This document shows positions 63,173 through 64,000 of a stretch of DNA of 64,000 nucleotides, in pieces. Under the pieces are notes generated by a model. It saw nothing but the letters and a program-made list of their open reading frames with translations, ran no database searches and had not been told where the DNA came from. The position numbers and the translations under genes were made by a program. The stretch covers positions 124,001-188,000 of the forward strand of contig NZ_JAIVAL010000004.1 in the NCBI RefSeq assembly GCF_020171985.1. The letters are read 5' to 3'. The DNA comes from Halobacillus halophilus (GTDB lineage: Bacteria > Bacillota > Bacilli > Bacillales > Halobacillaceae). Each line of letters starts with the position of its first letter. The stretch's first letter is position 1.

Positions 63173-64000
63173 TTATCCATACAATATTTCCATAATCCGC
63201 TTCTTCGTCTTACTGCGATTAGACATTTCCTCCAGGCGGTCCAGAGGAATATACAGTTTATGATCCGTCCGCTTCTTGCCTGAAATAGCCTCAACAATAT
63301 CAGATAGTCGTGATAACTCTCTCAATTCCTGACTCGGCTGCAGCAGATGAATTGGGAGACGCTCTTCCTCTTCCCCCGGACGATAGAAATCGTAAGGGAG
63401 ATCTGAACTTGAATCTACCACCAGGTAGTAGTCTGGGTTTAGCCCTGCTTTAGAAAATAATTTATACAATTCCATCCATTGGTTCATTTGAGAATTAGGA
63501 TTAAACTCAATATATTTAAAAAGCCGGCGGTTAACAAATCGGTCACATAAATCACTCAGAACCGGGTCTTCTTCCTCCATCCATGTTTGGAAGTAATACA
63601 ACGTCACAGCTTCATCAAGTGCTAAGTACTCCTTTAGTGTCGGCTTCCCTGTAAAGAAAGAGAAAAAATGGGTCGGTTTCAGCTTAAACGTATAGCCTGA
63701 TTCATAAAGTTCTTTTGCTCGATGAAGAATTTTAGATAAAATAACCTCAGCGCTCCGCGTCACTGGGTGAAAATAGACCTGCCAGTACATTTGGTAACGA
63801 CTCATGATATAGTCTTCTACCGCATGCATACCGCTCTCTTTCACAACGACCTGATCTTCCATGGGACGCATGACCCGCAATATCCTCTCCATATCAAAAT
63901 GACCATAGCTTACTCCTGTAAAATAAGCATCGCGCTGCAAGTAGTCCATACGATCAGCATCAATCTGACTGGAAATCAGGCTGACCACCAGTTTATTAGT
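63173..64000 (-). CDS. ywfO: HD-domain phosphohydrolase YwfO, C-terminal part (cut by window edge)
   Basis: The frame is open through position 64000; 275 residues are visible. SSQIDADRMDYLQRDAYFTGVSYG is the SxLDxDRMDYLxRD signature of dGTPase-like HD proteins, following the HD metal motifs that lie outside the window; HFDMERILRVMRP and the C-terminal helices follow. Family members (E. faecalis EF1143) are dNTP triphosphohydrolases. The GTG at 63986-63988 is internal, not a start. Confidence 0.93.
   Translation of the reverse strand, partial: TNKLVVSLISSQIDADRMDYLQRDAYFTGVSYGHFDMERILRVMRPMEDQVVVKESGMHAVEDYIMSRYQMYWQVYFHPVTRSAEVILSKILHRAKELYESGYTFKLKPTHFFSFFTGKPTLKEYLALDEAVTLYYFQTWMEEEDPVLSDLCDRFVNRRLFKYIEFNPNSQMNQWMELYKLFSKAGLNPDYYLVVDSSSDLPYDFYRPGEEEERLPIHLLQPSQELRELSRLSDIVEAISGKKRTDHKLYIPLDRLEEMSNRSKTKKRIMEILYG

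Overview
The window is a chromosomal segment of a low-to-mid GC Gram-positive endospore former of the Bacillaceae. Gene content and order follow the Bacillus subtilis ywm-atp-upp-glyA-ywl-prfA-tdk-rho-murAZ-fba-spo0F-pyrG-rpoE-fadF-argS-speEB-ywhD-ywgA-ywfO arm. The acidic proteins and the accessory content (S8 protease, IcmF cluster, palindromic repeat elements) suggest a moderately halophilic genus such as Halobacillus or a neighbour; this is inference, as no rRNA is present. Almost every gene is on the minus strand. Only three genes (a small membrane protein at 37.7 kb, a cardiolipin synthase at 49.7 kb and a penicillin-binding protein at 55.9 kb) are on the plus strand.

Layout from left to right. 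0-4 kb: sporulation and wall genes (partial spoIIQ, spoIID, murAA, ywmB, ywzB). 4.2-11.5 kb: a complete F1Fo ATP synthase operon atpZ-I-B-E-F-H-A-G-D-C with its sigma-A promoter. 11.8-15.9 kb: a secreted Vpr-like subtilase, UDP-GlcNAc 2-epimerase and upp. 16-24.4 kb: glyA, ywlG, rpiB, the protein-arginine phosphatase ywlE, mntP, the tRNA t6A gene ywlC behind a DnaA-box cluster, spoIIR, prmC and prfA. 24.5-26.7 kb: a small accessory group (sporulation lipoprotein, DUF326 cysteine-rich protein, double MpsC/DUF2294 protein). 26.8-37.2 kb: tdk, a type B L31, rho, murAZ, transaldolase, fba, spo0F, pyrG and rpoE. 38-49.5 kb: an acyl-CoA degradation block (thiolase, 3-hydroxybutyryl-CoA dehydrogenase, two acyl-CoA dehydrogenases, MeaB, TetR regulator, IcmF) preceded by fadF. 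49.7-57.9 kb: cardiolipin synthase, a 59-residue XapX protein, argS-ywiB, speE-speB and a class A PBP. 58-64 kb: a YolD-like protein, ywhD, a HIT protein, a fused orphan ABC permease, ywgA and partial ywfO.

Regulation that can be read from the sequence includes the following. The pyrG leader has the full layout of the CTP-sensing reiterative-transcription attenuator known from B. subtilis. A FadR-like operator lies inside the fadF promoter. A perfect CcpA cre site and a TetR-type palindrome sit in front of the mmgA-icmF operon. A DnaA-box cluster precedes ywlC. An RBS-sequestering hairpin lies after spoIIR.

The most unusual content is non-coding. Two dispersed copies of a composite palindromic element (about 33.93-34.72 kb and 58.63-59.26 kb) are bounded by roughly 25-bp inverted repeats. 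The outer flanks are in the same orientation in both copies but the interior is inverted. Each copy holds two related modules, and these carry nested hairpin insertions whose stems show compensatory base changes. This looks like a mobile or invertible structured-RNA/DNA element with no coding capacity.
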